64,000 nucleotides of DNA from Nemophila menziesii (GCA_029959085.1 JARWIR010000043.1:1860001-1924000); one strand, 5' to 3'. Numbered from the stretch's first letter, positions 31,375 through 44,655 are shown. Notes: generated by a model from the letters alone, not told the origin. A program made the numbers and translations.

Positions 31375-32540
31375 TGATGTCTCGTCTTTAGTGATAGATC
31401 TATAGGGTCACGAGACATCATTTCTATGGATTATTGGACTTATTTGTGGTATTTATACCCATTATGAGACTTTATTTTTATTCTTTTTCTATCTTTTTGG
31501 AGATTTTGGCATCAATTATGTAGCTCCCATGTACATGGATGATAGGAGACTCCGAGATGAAGCCATTAAGTCAGACGGTCAAATTCAATCCCAAGTCAAG
31601 GTGTTAAGGGATAAAAAATCCTTCTTCAAGGTTAAGTGCAATTGTCAACAATACTTCATAGTCCAATAGAGAGAGTCACTACATACATTAGGTGAGGTTT
31701 CCGATCAAGACCCTTAATCTTAAGATATCTCTTCGAGTCTGGAATGTTTGAGAGGAAATGGTTCGTGAATCGGACTTATGACTATAAAGTTAGGCTAATG
31801 TTGCCATAGTGACTCGAACTTGTCCAACATTGTAAGAAAATGGTTTTGGGTTACTTTTGAACCACCCAAGCAGGTCCATAACTCAAAAACATTTTTCACT
31901 TATTACTTAGGAGGACTTGAAAATTAAAATTAGTTACCAAGCATTTTCAAAAGAGAACAAGTGGTTGGGGCAAGGAGAAGAGAAGAAAGAAGTCTACCAC
32001 AACACTAATTCACCTCATTTAATCATTCCATTCCATTAAAGATTTTTATTCTTAGTGTAATACTCATAATTTTCTTTGATTTTTAACACCATGTTTAATA
32101 TTGTATTTCCGTTTGTTAGTATGAAATAAATCATTTTACATTGAGAATTGCTTAATGTATGAACCCTAGTTGTTAAATTATGATTTTTTATTGTTTAATG
32201 GGATTATTATGTTGAAATGAATTACCTATATTCTGTTGGTTATATACATGTGGAATTCTTCATCCACTTACCTTGTTCAAGTAGTGGGTTGAGTTTGAGT
32301 TTGGACTACACCCAAAACGGGGGGTCAAAACACAAATCTAGTATGTTAACGTTCGATGTTTGTCTAAAAACTCGGAGGCCTTAGATAATAGGATATCACA
32401 TATTGTAATTCCTTAATCACTATATGGTTATATAGGATCACTTGCGGGACATCCCTAGAGTTTAAAGGTAGACCCTATCTACGCGGGAGGGATTTAGATA
32501 GATGGTAGAATCCTGACTAATGCAAATATACCAGTCCTCC
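31375..32540 (+). repeat. Element B 3' LTR, first part
   Basis: It starts TGATGTCTCG with the paired CGAGACATCA at 31411-31420. Element C interrupts it after the target bases CCTCC (32536-32540). The rest is at 39833-40206. The total length without C is about 1540 bases, close to the other LTRs here. Confidence 0.8.
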
Positions 32541-34049
32541 TTTTGGGCCCATGTGTGTGATGGAATAATAAATGTGAAAAGTGCACATACCTAGGAAACC
32601 AAGATTAACTCTCCACAAGTGTATGAATCGCTACAAGTAATAAGTAAGTAATACGTGTTCGTTCTCAGGGATTTAAGTAGTTATTTTAAATTATGTTCAA
32701 TGTTAATTAGATGGTTTTAAATATTTTGATTAACAAGATAATACAAGTGTTTTGTTTTCTATATGACTAAACTAATTATGCTAGTAAGATAATAGCTAAG
32801 GAAATGCAAGTATGAACATATCCCATTGAATTGATGTTTCTAGGAATAAGGATGAATATGTAATTTCACAATAGCCAGGATTCAATAATCTTCCCATCCC
32901 CTCCCGCGTGCGTAGGACGATATCCTACGATACTAGAGACCCTCTCCAGGTGACCCTACAATATATTTAGACATTATTGGATCTAACCCTATTGAATACC
33001 TAATTGGGCAAGACCTCCTGGTTCAATACCTCACACTAGGAACCTATATGTTAATTTTGCAATTAAAACCCCCTTTCGGTTCCGAATTTAATTAACTGAG
33101 CTACCCATTACTTAGCTACTGTATGGGTAGTATTTATAACTAACACATAATCAATGGAAATAAATTATAAACTAATTCAATTAAATAATCTAATCCTCAA
33201 TTCAATTAAATAGAAAACGCAATATTCAATGGTTCTTACAAATACAATCCTAAGTAAGAGTAATTAATAGTGCATAATATAAACTAAGGATAAAAATCTT
33301 AGAACAGCTTAAAGACGAAATAATCTAATGCTAATTACCCTAAGTGTAGGGATGGAGAAGTGCAAAATGATGCGGTGAAACTCCGATTCTTGATTCTTGA
33401 TTCTTCCTTCTCTAGATCCCCCTAATCGCTTCTATGGTTGATTTCTTGATGAAAGGTGAGATCTAGCAGCTGAATGGATGAGTTACTACTGATATGAGCT
33501 GGTATTTATAAATGGGAATTCGTTTATGGGTCATGGGTTTAGGTTTAAACAACCTATCTGATCTTAAAAACCTTTTTATTCCAAGAGGGGATAGGTTCGA
33601 GTCACACAAGCTGCAACATTTATATCTTCTTCGTTACAGCTTTGAATTTCAAAATCTCAGTAGCCACGCGACCGTGATTCAGATTCCTATACTGATATAA
33701 AAGGGCTCCTCCAAATTCTTCGTCAATCTCACGTGGCATCGAAAACAACTCTCTTTCTAATTCTGGCGGACAACTTTCACATTCTAAAAACGGTTTCTTT
33801 CTTCCTTACTCTTGGTTTCCTTCTTCGATCTTCTTTTCTCAGCTTCTTTTCTATGATTTGGTATCTAATATCATCCATTTACCTAAGAGCTTCACATTTA
33901 ACAAACAATTACGTGCAATACTATCTAAAACAAGGCTCAAAATGATTAATATATCGAATAATGGGGAAACAATTCACCAGTTGAGAACAAAAGGAACGTA
34001 AGAATATGTCTCACATTAGAGTTGATTCATCACAAAAAGGGATACATCA
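32541..34049 (-). repeat. 3' LTR of element C
   Basis: In minus reading it starts TGATGTATCC at 34049 and ends near 'ggcccaaaa'. A TATAAATA box is at 33503-33510 (minus). The plus-strand frames at 33512-33945 lie in the LTR and are not genes. Confidence 0.82.
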
Positions 34050-34062
34050 AGACCCCCCAACA
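34050..34062 (-). other. Polypurine tract of element C
   Basis: On the minus strand this is TGTTGGGGGGTCT, directly before the 3' LTR. Confidence 0.75.
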
Positions 34063-34213
34063 AAAACTTTGTCGTCCCGACAAATAAAGATAAAGAATAA
34101 TAGGTAAGTCTCTAAATATCAATTGAGGTAAATAAGCACGAGTGGAGGATAATGTACAAAATAGTCCTAAAGAAACTAACTAGTGAGTTTCATATAATAA
34201 TATTTTCAAACTA

Positions 34214-36289
<2,076 letters not shown>

Positions 36290-36677
36290 CTCGCGACACA
36301 TGTATGGTGTACCGCAGGTGTGGTGCAGTGTACAGCTCCTACCTTGCGTACAACTCTAAGTGTCTGACCTTCAAAATGTGGACTACGTGGACACTCTTTG
36401 GCAGATTACGGTGCACCGCGGATGGTGTGGTGTGTTGCGCCTCTGCACTTGCTTCTTCTCTCGATATGTACCGCGTTGATTTCTCCTCACGCTTCATATC
36501 TCGTCCTTGTGGTTTACCGCAGGTGTGCTACGACGTACTACAACATGCGTGTTACAACTCAAATTTCTCTGATCATTTCGAGTGTGGGATAGCGTGGACA
36601 CTCTTTGGCGTCCTGCGATGCACCACGAGAACCTGCTGCTGAGCTCGAATCTTCCCAAATTTTTACCCCAAACTCAA
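36290..36677 (-). repeat. GC-richer irregular repeat region after pol remnant (element C)
   Basis: 'gtgtaccgcaggtgtg' and 'gtttaccgcaggtgtg' recur at about 36308 and 36510, and 'gcgtggacactctttggc' type blocks at about 36385 and 36590. 'caccgcg' also occurs in the array of element I. A PPT-like motif (TTGAGTTTGGGGT, minus) follows at 36665-36677. The plus-strand 112-codon frame at 36304-36642 is a product of the higher GC content. Confidence 0.55.
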
Positions 36678-36816
36678 TCGTTTGCTCATTTACACATTAA
36701 AACTACTCTATACCTTTCTCATTAAAGCAATGTAAACAAAAACTAATTAATAAATACTAAAAATCTAAACTAATAAAGCCATTAAAACTTGGAATGTCTC
36801 CTAAGAGAACTTTTAT

Positions 36817-37085
36817 TTAACATCGTTTAAAGTTCGACGTGTTACCTCCATTTATGTAGCCTCCCCAGTATTGGGTTAGGCTATTAACATCTACAATTTG
36901 AATTCTTTGATCTCTCGAGGATCGTAGCTCTATCAATTTTGCTGTCACCACTCGTGTAACAACACATGGTCCCATCCAAGCATTCATGAACCTTCGTGGC
37001 TTGTTTTCTTGTTTGGAGACTTTCCAAGCAACCTTGGTTCCAACCCCAAACTCATTTTTTGATCTCTTCTTCACGGGTTCACGGT
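36817..37085 (-). pseudogene. Element C integrase C-terminal remnant
   Basis: The frame carries FGVGTKVAWKV, then FMNAWMGPCVVTRVV and IVDVNSLTQYWGG. The order and spacing match the integrase C-terminal region of I ([31 protein letters not shown]). Catalytic integrase is absent. The remnant ends at a stop at 36817. It shows that C descends from an element with pol. Confidence 0.6.
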
Positions 37086-37693
37086 GATGGTCCTTCTCTA
37101 GGAATAATGGGGGACTCAAGTGGCTCCTCCTCAAGGTTCTTGTACAAAACATGGAATGTATCAAAATTCTCTTCAATCATGAGGGACACTGTTTCTTTTT
37201 CGATCTCTACACTCGTACTCTTCCACGTTTCTGAGATAGCTGCTGTAAAAACTTGTTGCAGTGTGAGTCTTTTTTTAAAAATTTCAAGCACTTGGGCGTT
37301 GATTCTAGCTTCGCTGAATGCCTCTATAAATGCTTCATATACTGTATCACCCTCTAAAATTTCTATATTTATCGGATGTGGAGGTGATAACAATGGATTA
37401 TTGGGTGGCGAATCCACCCTAATCTCTTCTTGTTCCATTTTTTTTCAACCAAGGTCTCAATAATCGATTCATTCAAACTCGGCTTGGTTGTTTCTTCCAT
37501 GTTTGAATCATCCACTTCACTAAGTTCAACTTCAACTTCAACTTGGTTTTCAACAATTACTTCATTTACATTTGGTGTGATTGATTCTTCTATTGTTGGA
37601 TTCTTCAGTTCACTAGGTGCAACTCGTGGCGATTCCACTTCTCTCTCATCTTGAGAGCTAAACTCTTCAAATGCATCGAACCAAACATCGTTA
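37079..37693 (-). pseudogene. Element C acidic open frame of unknown origin (one frameshift)
   Basis: Two overlapping frames (37369-37693 and 37079-37438) join across a run of eight A (minus strand) near 37435, so they probably were one frame of about 200 codons. The first half is Glu/Val/Ser-rich with repeats such as VENQVEVEVELSEV. The second half has a more globular look (GDTVYEAFIEAF, ARINAQVLEIFKKRLTLQQV). It sits between the zinc-knuckle and integrase remnants, where protease and RT should be. I do not recognise the family. It may be a captured or much diverged sequence. Confidence 0.5.
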
Positions 37694-38184
37694 TCATTTT
37701 GAAGACCTCATCAATATAATTTGTACCTTAGCGAATTTGCATAGGTGGGTATTGTTGTAATTTCTGAATCGTTTCATTGAGTTGCGTCTAACGTTACTCC
37801 ATAATTTGATGTTTTTTTGCAGGCCTTGCAATAATGATATAGTAGCATCGCTTTTCGCCGCACTCTTTATCATATTATCCATCAAAACCTTGACGAAACG
37901 ATTGAGTCAGTCTTCTAACATGTTGATCCTCTTTTCATGACCTCTCAAGCTCTCTTTTGTCATATTCATGATATATTGCATGGTTTGTTTTAGTTCATCA
38001 AGGGAATTTTGTAAGTGACCATACACGGGCTGTGGTGGACCTTGAACTTGATAGCTCAGACCTCCTTGATGGAAATTTTTAGGTCCTGGTCGAACTTCAC
38101 ATTCCTCCTAGCAACCCCCAACTAATCCACAACTCGAACAACCATACTCATTATTCATGTTCATTGGCGCAAGATAATTCGCCA
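37694..38184 (-). pseudogene. Element C nucleocapsid-type remnant
   Basis: The reading starts at an ATG (38184) 102 bases inside the primer site and reaches CSSCGLVGGC within 20 codons, a decayed form of the Athila zinc knuckle (compare CSSCGINDHDWESC in D). A TAG lies inside the knuckle and a TGA lies about 77 codons later. The remainder has coiled-coil-like sequence with Gln, Lys and Met. The whole capsid domain is missing upstream. Confidence 0.6.
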
Positions 38185-38285
38185 TGCCTAAAGAACCTTA
38201 AAAGAGACTAAACAAAACAACGTAAAATTGAAAACAAACAAAACTACTAAAGTAACTTAAAACACAAAATAAAATAACTATAATA

Positions 38286-38303
38286 TTTCTGGTAGCGGCG
38301 CCA
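38286..38303 (-). other. Primer-binding site of element C (decayed)
   Basis: On the minus strand it starts TGGCGCCGCTACC, matching the first ten bases of the A and I sites and then diverging. It is six bases from the LTR end. Confidence 0.6.
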
Positions 38304-38309
38304 AAAACT

Positions 38310-39827
38310 TGTTGGGCCTGGGTGTGTGATGAAATAATAAATGAGAAAAGCGCACACACATTGGAAACCAAGATTAACTCTCCGCAAGTGTATAGATCTT
38401 TACAAGTAATAAGTAAGTAATAAGTGTTTGTTCTCAAGGATTTAAGTAGTTATTTCAAGTTATGTTCGATATTAGCTTAGATGGTTTTAAATGTTTTGAT
38501 TAACAAGATAAGAAAGTTTTTTTGTTTTCTAGAGGATTAAACTAATCATGCAAGTAAGATAGTTGATAAGGAAATGCAAGTATGAACCTATCCTATTGAA
38601 TCAACGTTTCTAGGTTTAAGGGTAAATGGTTAATTTCACAATAGAAGGGATTGAATGATCTTCCTAACCCCTCCCAGGTGAATAGGACGCTATTCTACGA
38701 TACTAGAGACCCCTCCCGGGTGTCCCCATAATATTTTCAGACTTGATTGGATATAGCCCTTTTGACTACCTAATTGGGCAAGACATCACGGTTCAATACC
38801 TCACACTAGGCGCCTATATGTTAATTTCGCAATTAAAAACCCCTGTCGGTGCAGATTATAATTACTTGAGCTACCCACTTCTTAGCTACTATATGGATAG
38901 TATATATAGCGAACACATAGTCAATGGAAATAATTTATAGATCAATTCGGTTAAATAATCTAATCCTCAATTTGGTTAAAACCGAAAATGCAATATTCAA
39001 TGGTTCTTAAAAATACAATCCTAAATAAGATTAATAGTGCATAATACAAACTAAGGATAAAAATATTAGAACAAATTAAAGACGAAATAATATAATGCTA
39101 ATTACCCTAAGTGTAGAGATGAGAAGTGTCGAAAGACACGGTGAAGCTCCATTACTTGATTCTTCCTTCTCTAGATTATCTTGATCGCTTCTATGGTTGA
39201 TTTCATTATGAAAGGTGAGCTCTGGCGGTTGAAATGATGAGTTACTATTGACATGAGCTGATATTTATAAGTGGGGATTCGTCTATGGGTCATGAGCTTA
39301 GGTTTAAAGGACCTAACCCATCCTAAAAAACGTTTTCCTTCTAAAGGGATAGGTTTGAGTCACACCAGGTGCAACATTCATAACTTCTTCGTTACACCTT
39401 TGAATTGTAAAATTTCAGTGGCCACGCGACCGTGATTCAGAGCCCTATACTGATATAAAAGCCCTCCTCCAAATTCTTCGTCAATCTCACGTGGCATTGA
39501 AAACAATTCACTTTCTAATTATTGACGACAACTCTTTCACTTTCTAAAAACGGTTTCTTTCGCCCTTTACTCTTGGTTTCCTTCTAAGATCTTCTTTAAT
39601 CTACTTCGCATCCATTCTTTGACATCTTATATCATCCATGCACTTAAGATCTTTACATTTAACAAACAAGTTACACGCAAATAATTTTAAGAGTGAAAAA
39701 TATCCAAAACAAGGCACGAAATAAGAATATATCAAATAATGGGGAAAAAATCCATCAGCTGAGCACAAAAGGAACATAAAAAGGCATCTCACATTGGGAT
39801 TACTTCATCACAAAAAGGGAGGCATTC
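38310..39827 (-). repeat. 5' LTR of element C
   Basis: This 1518-bp LTR is related to 32541-34049 with many differences. Its TATAAATA box is at 39262-39269 (minus). The right end is decayed (GGCATTC instead of ACATCA). Confidence 0.8.
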
Positions 39828-39832
39828 CCTCC

Positions 39833-40206
39833 CTTATGTCAATAATCGTCTAATTCGTAACTAGTGTGGATTACTAGCTTCTCTCAAACTATATTCTTCT
39901 CATATTTCACTTTATTGCATCTGATTCCATGTTTCTCTTTCATATTATTGCTTGAAATATAAGGTTTTGCACTTTAGTTCCTTCGTAATAATTATATTAT
40001 AAAATCTCCCAAAAAAATCATCATTTTTACTTGCGATTTTGCAACTAACACCCAATTACACTTTTTTAAAACACGATAATTTACTCGATAGTCCTTATGA
40101 AGACTGATAAGTAATAATTTTACTTTATTAGTTAGGACAACTCGTACACTTGTGAGGAGTATTCCCCGAGTGTGGTTTTTATATCACGCCTCGAGGGACA
40201 CCACCA
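39833..40206 (+). repeat. Element B 3' LTR, second part
   Basis: This is the U5 end of the B LTR. It has 'actagtgtggattactag', '...cttgtgaggag' and a final GACACCACCA like the ends of the other LTRs. It continues the LTR broken at 32540. Confidence 0.7.
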
Positions 40207-40745
40207 TTATTTCACCATTTATTTAATTTACTAGAGCGCGATCCCGAATATCTCCACTTGTTACTTTATGATTAACATTCACAGTCTCATCTCTATCTTC
40301 ACCGTTAGCAAGATTGTCGTACCTAGACCCATGGTTTCCGTTACTTGTTCCCTTATGTGTCGATTTCTCTTTATTTGCCATCCCAACCCTTTTAACCCGC
40401 GTGGATGTGACTTTTTCCATATGTATCATATTTTGGGTAATTCCAGTGCTTTGTGGTCAACCCTAGTGTCTTACAGTCACCCACTCTGAATAGACCGGCT
40501 TGGGATCATGCAAAATCTCAGCATACGCCTCACTAACCAAGCCTCAATTATCTTTAACCATCTCTAACATAGATACATTCACAATACTCGGGCACTCTAA
40601 TTCAAATGGCCAAATTTTCCATAATTAAAGTATATTAAACGTAACCCCTTGTACTTCAAATTCTGAAGATGATTATGAGATCTAACAATCGCCACAAGAG
40701 GCTTATCTAACTATACCTCGACTGCTAGCCTCGCAAAATATCTCT
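40207..40745 (-). pseudogene. LINE ORF1 remnant (zinc-knuckle region)
   Basis: In minus-strand translation, RYFARLAVEV, DKPLVAIVRSH and LKYKGLRLIYFNYGKFGH follow one another in order. That is the conserved region before the CCHC knuckle of plant LINE ORF1, with the first two Cys replaced by Tyr. A charged linker with GSRYDNLANGEDRDE follows (40223-40429 frame), typical of LINE ORF1. Several stops interrupt the reading. Element B's LTR ends at its left border, so B inserted in or next to this LINE. Confidence 0.65.
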
Positions 40746-41452
40746 TGCACGTGATTATGTAAATGTGTATATACAACCCATTTTTCCAATTATATTACCT
40801 ATTTTCATAAGAATCTTATTTTCTTACATACTGCATGTTTGTTCAGTTAGTGATAAGAGTTGATTATTGAATAAACAACGAAATAAAACTTATTATGTTA
40901 AGAGATAATGTCTTACTGAATTAGACTCCACTGATAATCTTTAAAATAACCCAATTAAGACCCATTCAAATCAGGACTGGTAAAAAGAACAATCTTCTTG
41001 GCCCGGTATTTTATTTGAACCAGATTCAAATATCAGCAAGTGCAAAAAAAGGACCTACATGATCATTTTCTGAGTTATTTATGTAATGAATCTATATATT
41101 TACTCAAACTCCTTACAAGTTGTACTGGATTTTTTACTTAAACACCAAATTAAGATCATAAATTTTTTGGTAAATAAATATGAATAATGATGGATATCAC
41201 ACCAGACTACTTCACTTTTTATCACTCTTTAGTTAGATTATCATAAAAATGAGGAAAAAAAGATAAATTAAAAAACATATATATGACTGATCTATTTAAA
41301 ATTCACATAAAAGGTAATAAATACATAATATGATTTAGGATGAAATTACTCATTTAAAATTTTATGCAAGTAGTTGGAGAAATTAAGTGTGACACACTTA
41401 GGGTTGGTTTGGATTTATATTTTTAAATCACTAAAATGTTTCTAAATTATTA
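40746..41452. other. AT-rich sequence without recognisable feature
   Basis: I see no gene, repeat unit or element end in this stretch. Confidence 0.5.
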
Positions 41453-41567
41453 AAAAGGATTTTAAATTGCCCTGGACACGCTGTTTATGAGACTCGGGAT
41501 CGGCTGAGAGTTAGAATACTAGATACGTTTGTAACGATCGTCCAAAAAAAAAAAAGGATTTTAAATT
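41453..41567 (+). mobile_element. Very short retroposon with 17-bp target duplication
   Basis: AAAAAGGATTTTAAATT occurs at 41453-41469 and again at 41551-41567. Between them lies an 81-base insert (41470-41550) that ends in a run of A merging with the duplication. A poly(A) tail plus a long target duplication is the mark of LINE-driven retroposition. The insert is probably a 5'-truncated LINE 3' end or a SINE fragment. Confidence 0.8.
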
Positions 41568-41922
41568 TTTTTTTAGAAAAATTATCAAAAATGTATTATT
41601 TTTTAAATACATTTAAAATAATTTTATATTTCAATTTTTTAATAACTTTTATAAATATTTAAATTCATTTAAAATATACTATTACCTTTAAAATAAACCT
41701 TTTCCAAATTGCCTTAATCGGTGACAGTTATGTCATACAAAGAAAGAATTGGAGCAACTTGGTTTAGGTAGCTAGATAGATTAGATATGTGCAGACTTCT
41801 AGGGACGTAATGACATACAAGAAAAGGACACTGGTATAAGTCCTACCCTAGAGAAAAATGTCTAAGATACGATTCAATTTTCATAGCTCGTACATACGGA
41901 AGAAGATAGAATTAAATGCATT
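41568..41922. other. AT-rich sequence without recognisable feature
   Basis: Runs of A and T and no credible frame. It leads up to the poly(T) that marks the 3' end of LINE L1. Confidence 0.5.
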
Positions 41923-41989
41923 TTTTTTATACATATGAGACATTAATTAGAACAGTATTACAAAATAAAACAAATCAAAATAACATTAA

Positions 41990-42540
41990 CTATGAATCTA
42001 TTACAACTCTATTATGTAATGTAGTTCCAAGGGTAATCTGGAGGGTCTCCATAGGTGTTGTGTGCATGTAAGCTTCCTCCTTTGCTAATTTATCTGCACA
42101 AAAATTAGCTTCCCGATAAATAAAATTAAGCTCGAAGTTGGGATGATTATGTAACAATTCCCAACATTCCCGTACAAAAACATCACATCGACTACCTGAG
42201 TTCCCACCGCCCTTCACTAATGCGTGGAACTCCCTCGAGTCCATTACATATTGACTACTTGAGCTCTCACCGCCCTTCACTAGCGCATGGAGCTCCTTCG
42301 AGTCAGTTTCAATGTAAACATCTTTATAACCTTTACCAATGATCCACTTAAGTCCAAAGTGAAGAGCCAACATCTCAGACATAAGTGGCGAATCGACAAA
42401 GAAAGGATCGATAAATCCGGCAATCCATGAGTCATTTTATCTCGTAATATACAACATATACATGCGTTTCGCTTCATTGCATTAAAGCTACCATAAATGT
42501 TTAGCTTAAATCCATTCGAAGGTTTAATCCATTTGATCAT
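41990..42540 (-). pseudogene. LINE L1 RNase H domain with internal duplication
   Basis: Two frames (42280-42540 and 41990-42382) join by a frameshift near 42380. The first gives NIYGSFN where L3 has NIDGS, so the first catalytic Asp is lost. The second has MLALHFGLKW, YIETDSKELHALVKGG and IYREANFCADKLA, which match the RNase H-like tail of plant LINEs. A 63-base direct tandem duplication (at 42190 and 42253) repeats 21 residues including the 'DS(K/R)E(L/F)HALVKGG' segment. Confidence 0.8.
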
Positions 42541-42688
42541 TACGTTAGATGCTAATTTGATTAATCCTCCGCCGAGCTCTTTCCCAGAGATAAAATGAAG
42601 TTACTAGCTAGGGAGAAAATTTCTCGTTTTAGTTCCTTGACATGCGGAATTCCATCAATTCTTGGTAGGGAACTTGGTTCCGCTTAGT

Positions 42689-43069
42689 CTATATTTTCCA
42701 TATTGCAGTTGTGAATACAAAAGACCACTCTATTCCTTGAATCCTTGACTTACAACTGAGGTGTCCCTCAAGCCAAGCTTTCTCACCAGCTAAGCTATTC
42801 GCTCGAGCCACACCAGAAGCATCGTTTACAGGTCCCGGATCAGCAGCTGTTTCAGCTCCCCATTCTGCAACAGCATCAGCTCTTGTATCGGCAGTAGCAC
42901 TAGCTCTTGTGTCAGCACTAGCACCAGCTCTTGTGTTAGCAGCTCCATCTCTCGAGTCAGTGGCTCCAGTTCTCGGATCAGCAGCTCTGGCATTCAGATC
43001 ATCTGTTCTAGCTCTTATTTCTACAGTAGCCGTTGTGAAGAATTGGTTCTGATTCCACCTATTATTCAC
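42689..43069 (-). pseudogene. LINE L1 linker with Ala/Thr/Arg/Asp repeat
   Basis: The frame contains a repeat built on ADTRA/ATDSR-like units (43000 down to 42850), followed by CKSRIQGIEWSFVFTTAIWKI, which matches the segment before RNase H in L3 (GGLEWRIIFASAVSVIW). The repeat is absent from L3 and has probably expanded in this copy or sublineage. Confidence 0.65.
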
Positions 43070-43230
43070 CTACACTAAAACAAACCGATCCGTATAAAAC
43101 ATTGTACCTTCTTCCTGTAGTAGCTGTCCAGGAGCTCCTCACGTCCCAATTACATCGCCACAGCCCAAGCCAAGTCCCTGCAACACCATTCTTGCAATCT
43201 TGCAATTCAAGAATATGTGTCTTAAGTCTT

Positions 43231-44210
43231 CTACTTCATCCACACATATCCCGCATTGCCTTGTCTCGACCACACCTCTTTATAAAGATTTTCCATTGAT
43301 GCAATACGATCCAAACACACCCTCCATAGAAACAAGCGGATCTTTTGTGAGCACTTTAATCTCCAAATTAAATCCCAGTTGAACGACTCATCCGGTGCCA
43401 TATTCTCCATCTTTTCAAAAGCCGACTTCATAGTGAATACTCCAAAAGCCTCATGCCGCCATATTATCTTCTTTCCCTCCTCCCCCTCTAATTCAGTTAC
43501 ACCATTACGGAGAGCATCAATCCCTTTCATAATAGTTTTACATACATTGGAGTCATTCGCTTTGCAACCACGATTTACGATGCCATCTTTAAAATATTTC
43601 ATTCTGAAAATATCCACACATGCTACATTTTGTCCTTGTTGTAAGAGCTTCCATCCAAGCTTCGCTAACAGTGCCAAGTTATACTTCTTTGCGCTTCTAA
43701 GTCCAAGGCCTCCAGCCTCTTTCGGTTTGCAAATTTGCTCCCATGCAACCTAATGTAATTTCCTCTCTGATGTCGAGGATCCCCATATGAAATTCCTTAC
43801 CACTTTATCTAGCTCCTTACACACATATATAGGAAAATTCAACACTTGCATCTGGTATACTGGAACTGCGCTAAGTACGGATTGAGCCAAGGTAACCCGT
43901 CAGCTAGCGAAAGTGTCTTAGTCTTCCAAGAAGCTAATTTGCCTCTCATTTTTTCAATAATCTTCTTGTAAAACCCTTTCGGTAACCTCCCCAATAGAAT
44001 AGGTATTCCTAGATAAGTACCAAACGAAGTACTGTGACAAAATCCACTCGTCGCTGCTAATTCTTACTGCATACTTTCCAGGACATTCTTCAAAAAATAG
44101 ATGAGAGATTTCTCAGCGCTAATAGACTATCCCGCCTCATTACAGAATGTGTTCATCGTCTCCTGAATTAACTCCACCTGAACCAGATCAACACTGCTCA
44201 CTATTTTGGT
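43231..44210 (-). pseudogene. LINE L1 ORF2: RT C-terminal part and zinc-binding domain
   Basis: Minus-strand reading gives FCNEAG, SISAEKSLIYF, TYLGIPILLGRLPKGFY, QSVLSAVPVYQMQVLNFP, FIWGSSTSERK, then MALLAKLGWKLL and RLKCSQKIRLFLWRVCLDR. This is the standard order of the RT thumb side and the zinc-binding domain in plant LINE ORF2. Stops and frame changes occur, for example near 43760 and 44060. The FADD catalytic box is upstream of the truncation and absent. Confidence 0.78.
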
Positions 44211-44215
44211 CATAT

Positions 44216-44345
44216 ATCCTTCATTATTGGGCCAATTTTCGCCCACTTTAAATTAAAACGACCGCATCGAATAGATATATCTAACCCTTTAAAGGCTCCT
44301 CCAAAACCGTAGCCAATTTGGATTTATCTTGACTTTAGTGGACGC
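44216..44345. other. Junction between LINE L1 and LTR fragment F
   Basis: I cannot assign this short stretch. No long duplication joins it to the LINE 3' end. Confidence 0.4.
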
Positions 44346-44655
44346 AGTTGTAGAACTGGCAGATTTATTTGGCATCTTTTTCTTGCCTAATTCAACTTTG
44401 CTTCCTTTTATCTCCTGATTTCTGCTAGATCTTATTTCCTTAACTCATTATAATTGATTTGACATCTAATTACATTTCATAAACTTTAAGAGCTTCACAT
44501 AAATCACAAACTGAACCAAGTATGCTCGAAAAGTAATAAATCATCAAATCAAGAAAATACTTTGGCGAATAGGGATAATCCCTTAACAATTAAGAAACTA
44601 CACCTTAAATGATGTCTCAAACCTATATTAATATATCACGAATAGGGAGACAACA
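44346..44655 (-). repeat. LTR fragment F (U3 end of an Athila-type LTR)
   Basis: In minus reading it starts TGTTGTCTCC at 44655, has the 26-base spacer and TGAGACATCA at 44610-44619, and then follows the family U3 pattern ('tgtgatttatgtgaagctctt'). It is cut off on the left by unassigned sequence and L1. It interrupts the protease region of element D. Confidence 0.65.

Larger units (their letters stand above)
41923..44215 (-). mobile_element. LINE L1: 5'-truncated non-LTR retrotransposon
   Basis: The minus-strand order is RT end, zinc-binding region, linker, RNase H. It ends in a short poly(A) (T run at 41924-41931). The 5' part of ORF2 and all of ORF1 are missing. It belongs to the same family as L3 at 63047-64000. 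Confidence 0.8.

Noticed and set aside
36304..36642. 112-codon plus-strand Cys-rich frame
   Set aside because: It is antisense to element C within its GC-richer repeat region and has no regular Cys spacing; a secreted Cys-rich peptide is not supported.
43102..43753. Plus-strand frames of 60-124 codons
   Set aside because: They are antisense to LINE L1 ORF2, whose conserved motifs read on the minus strand.
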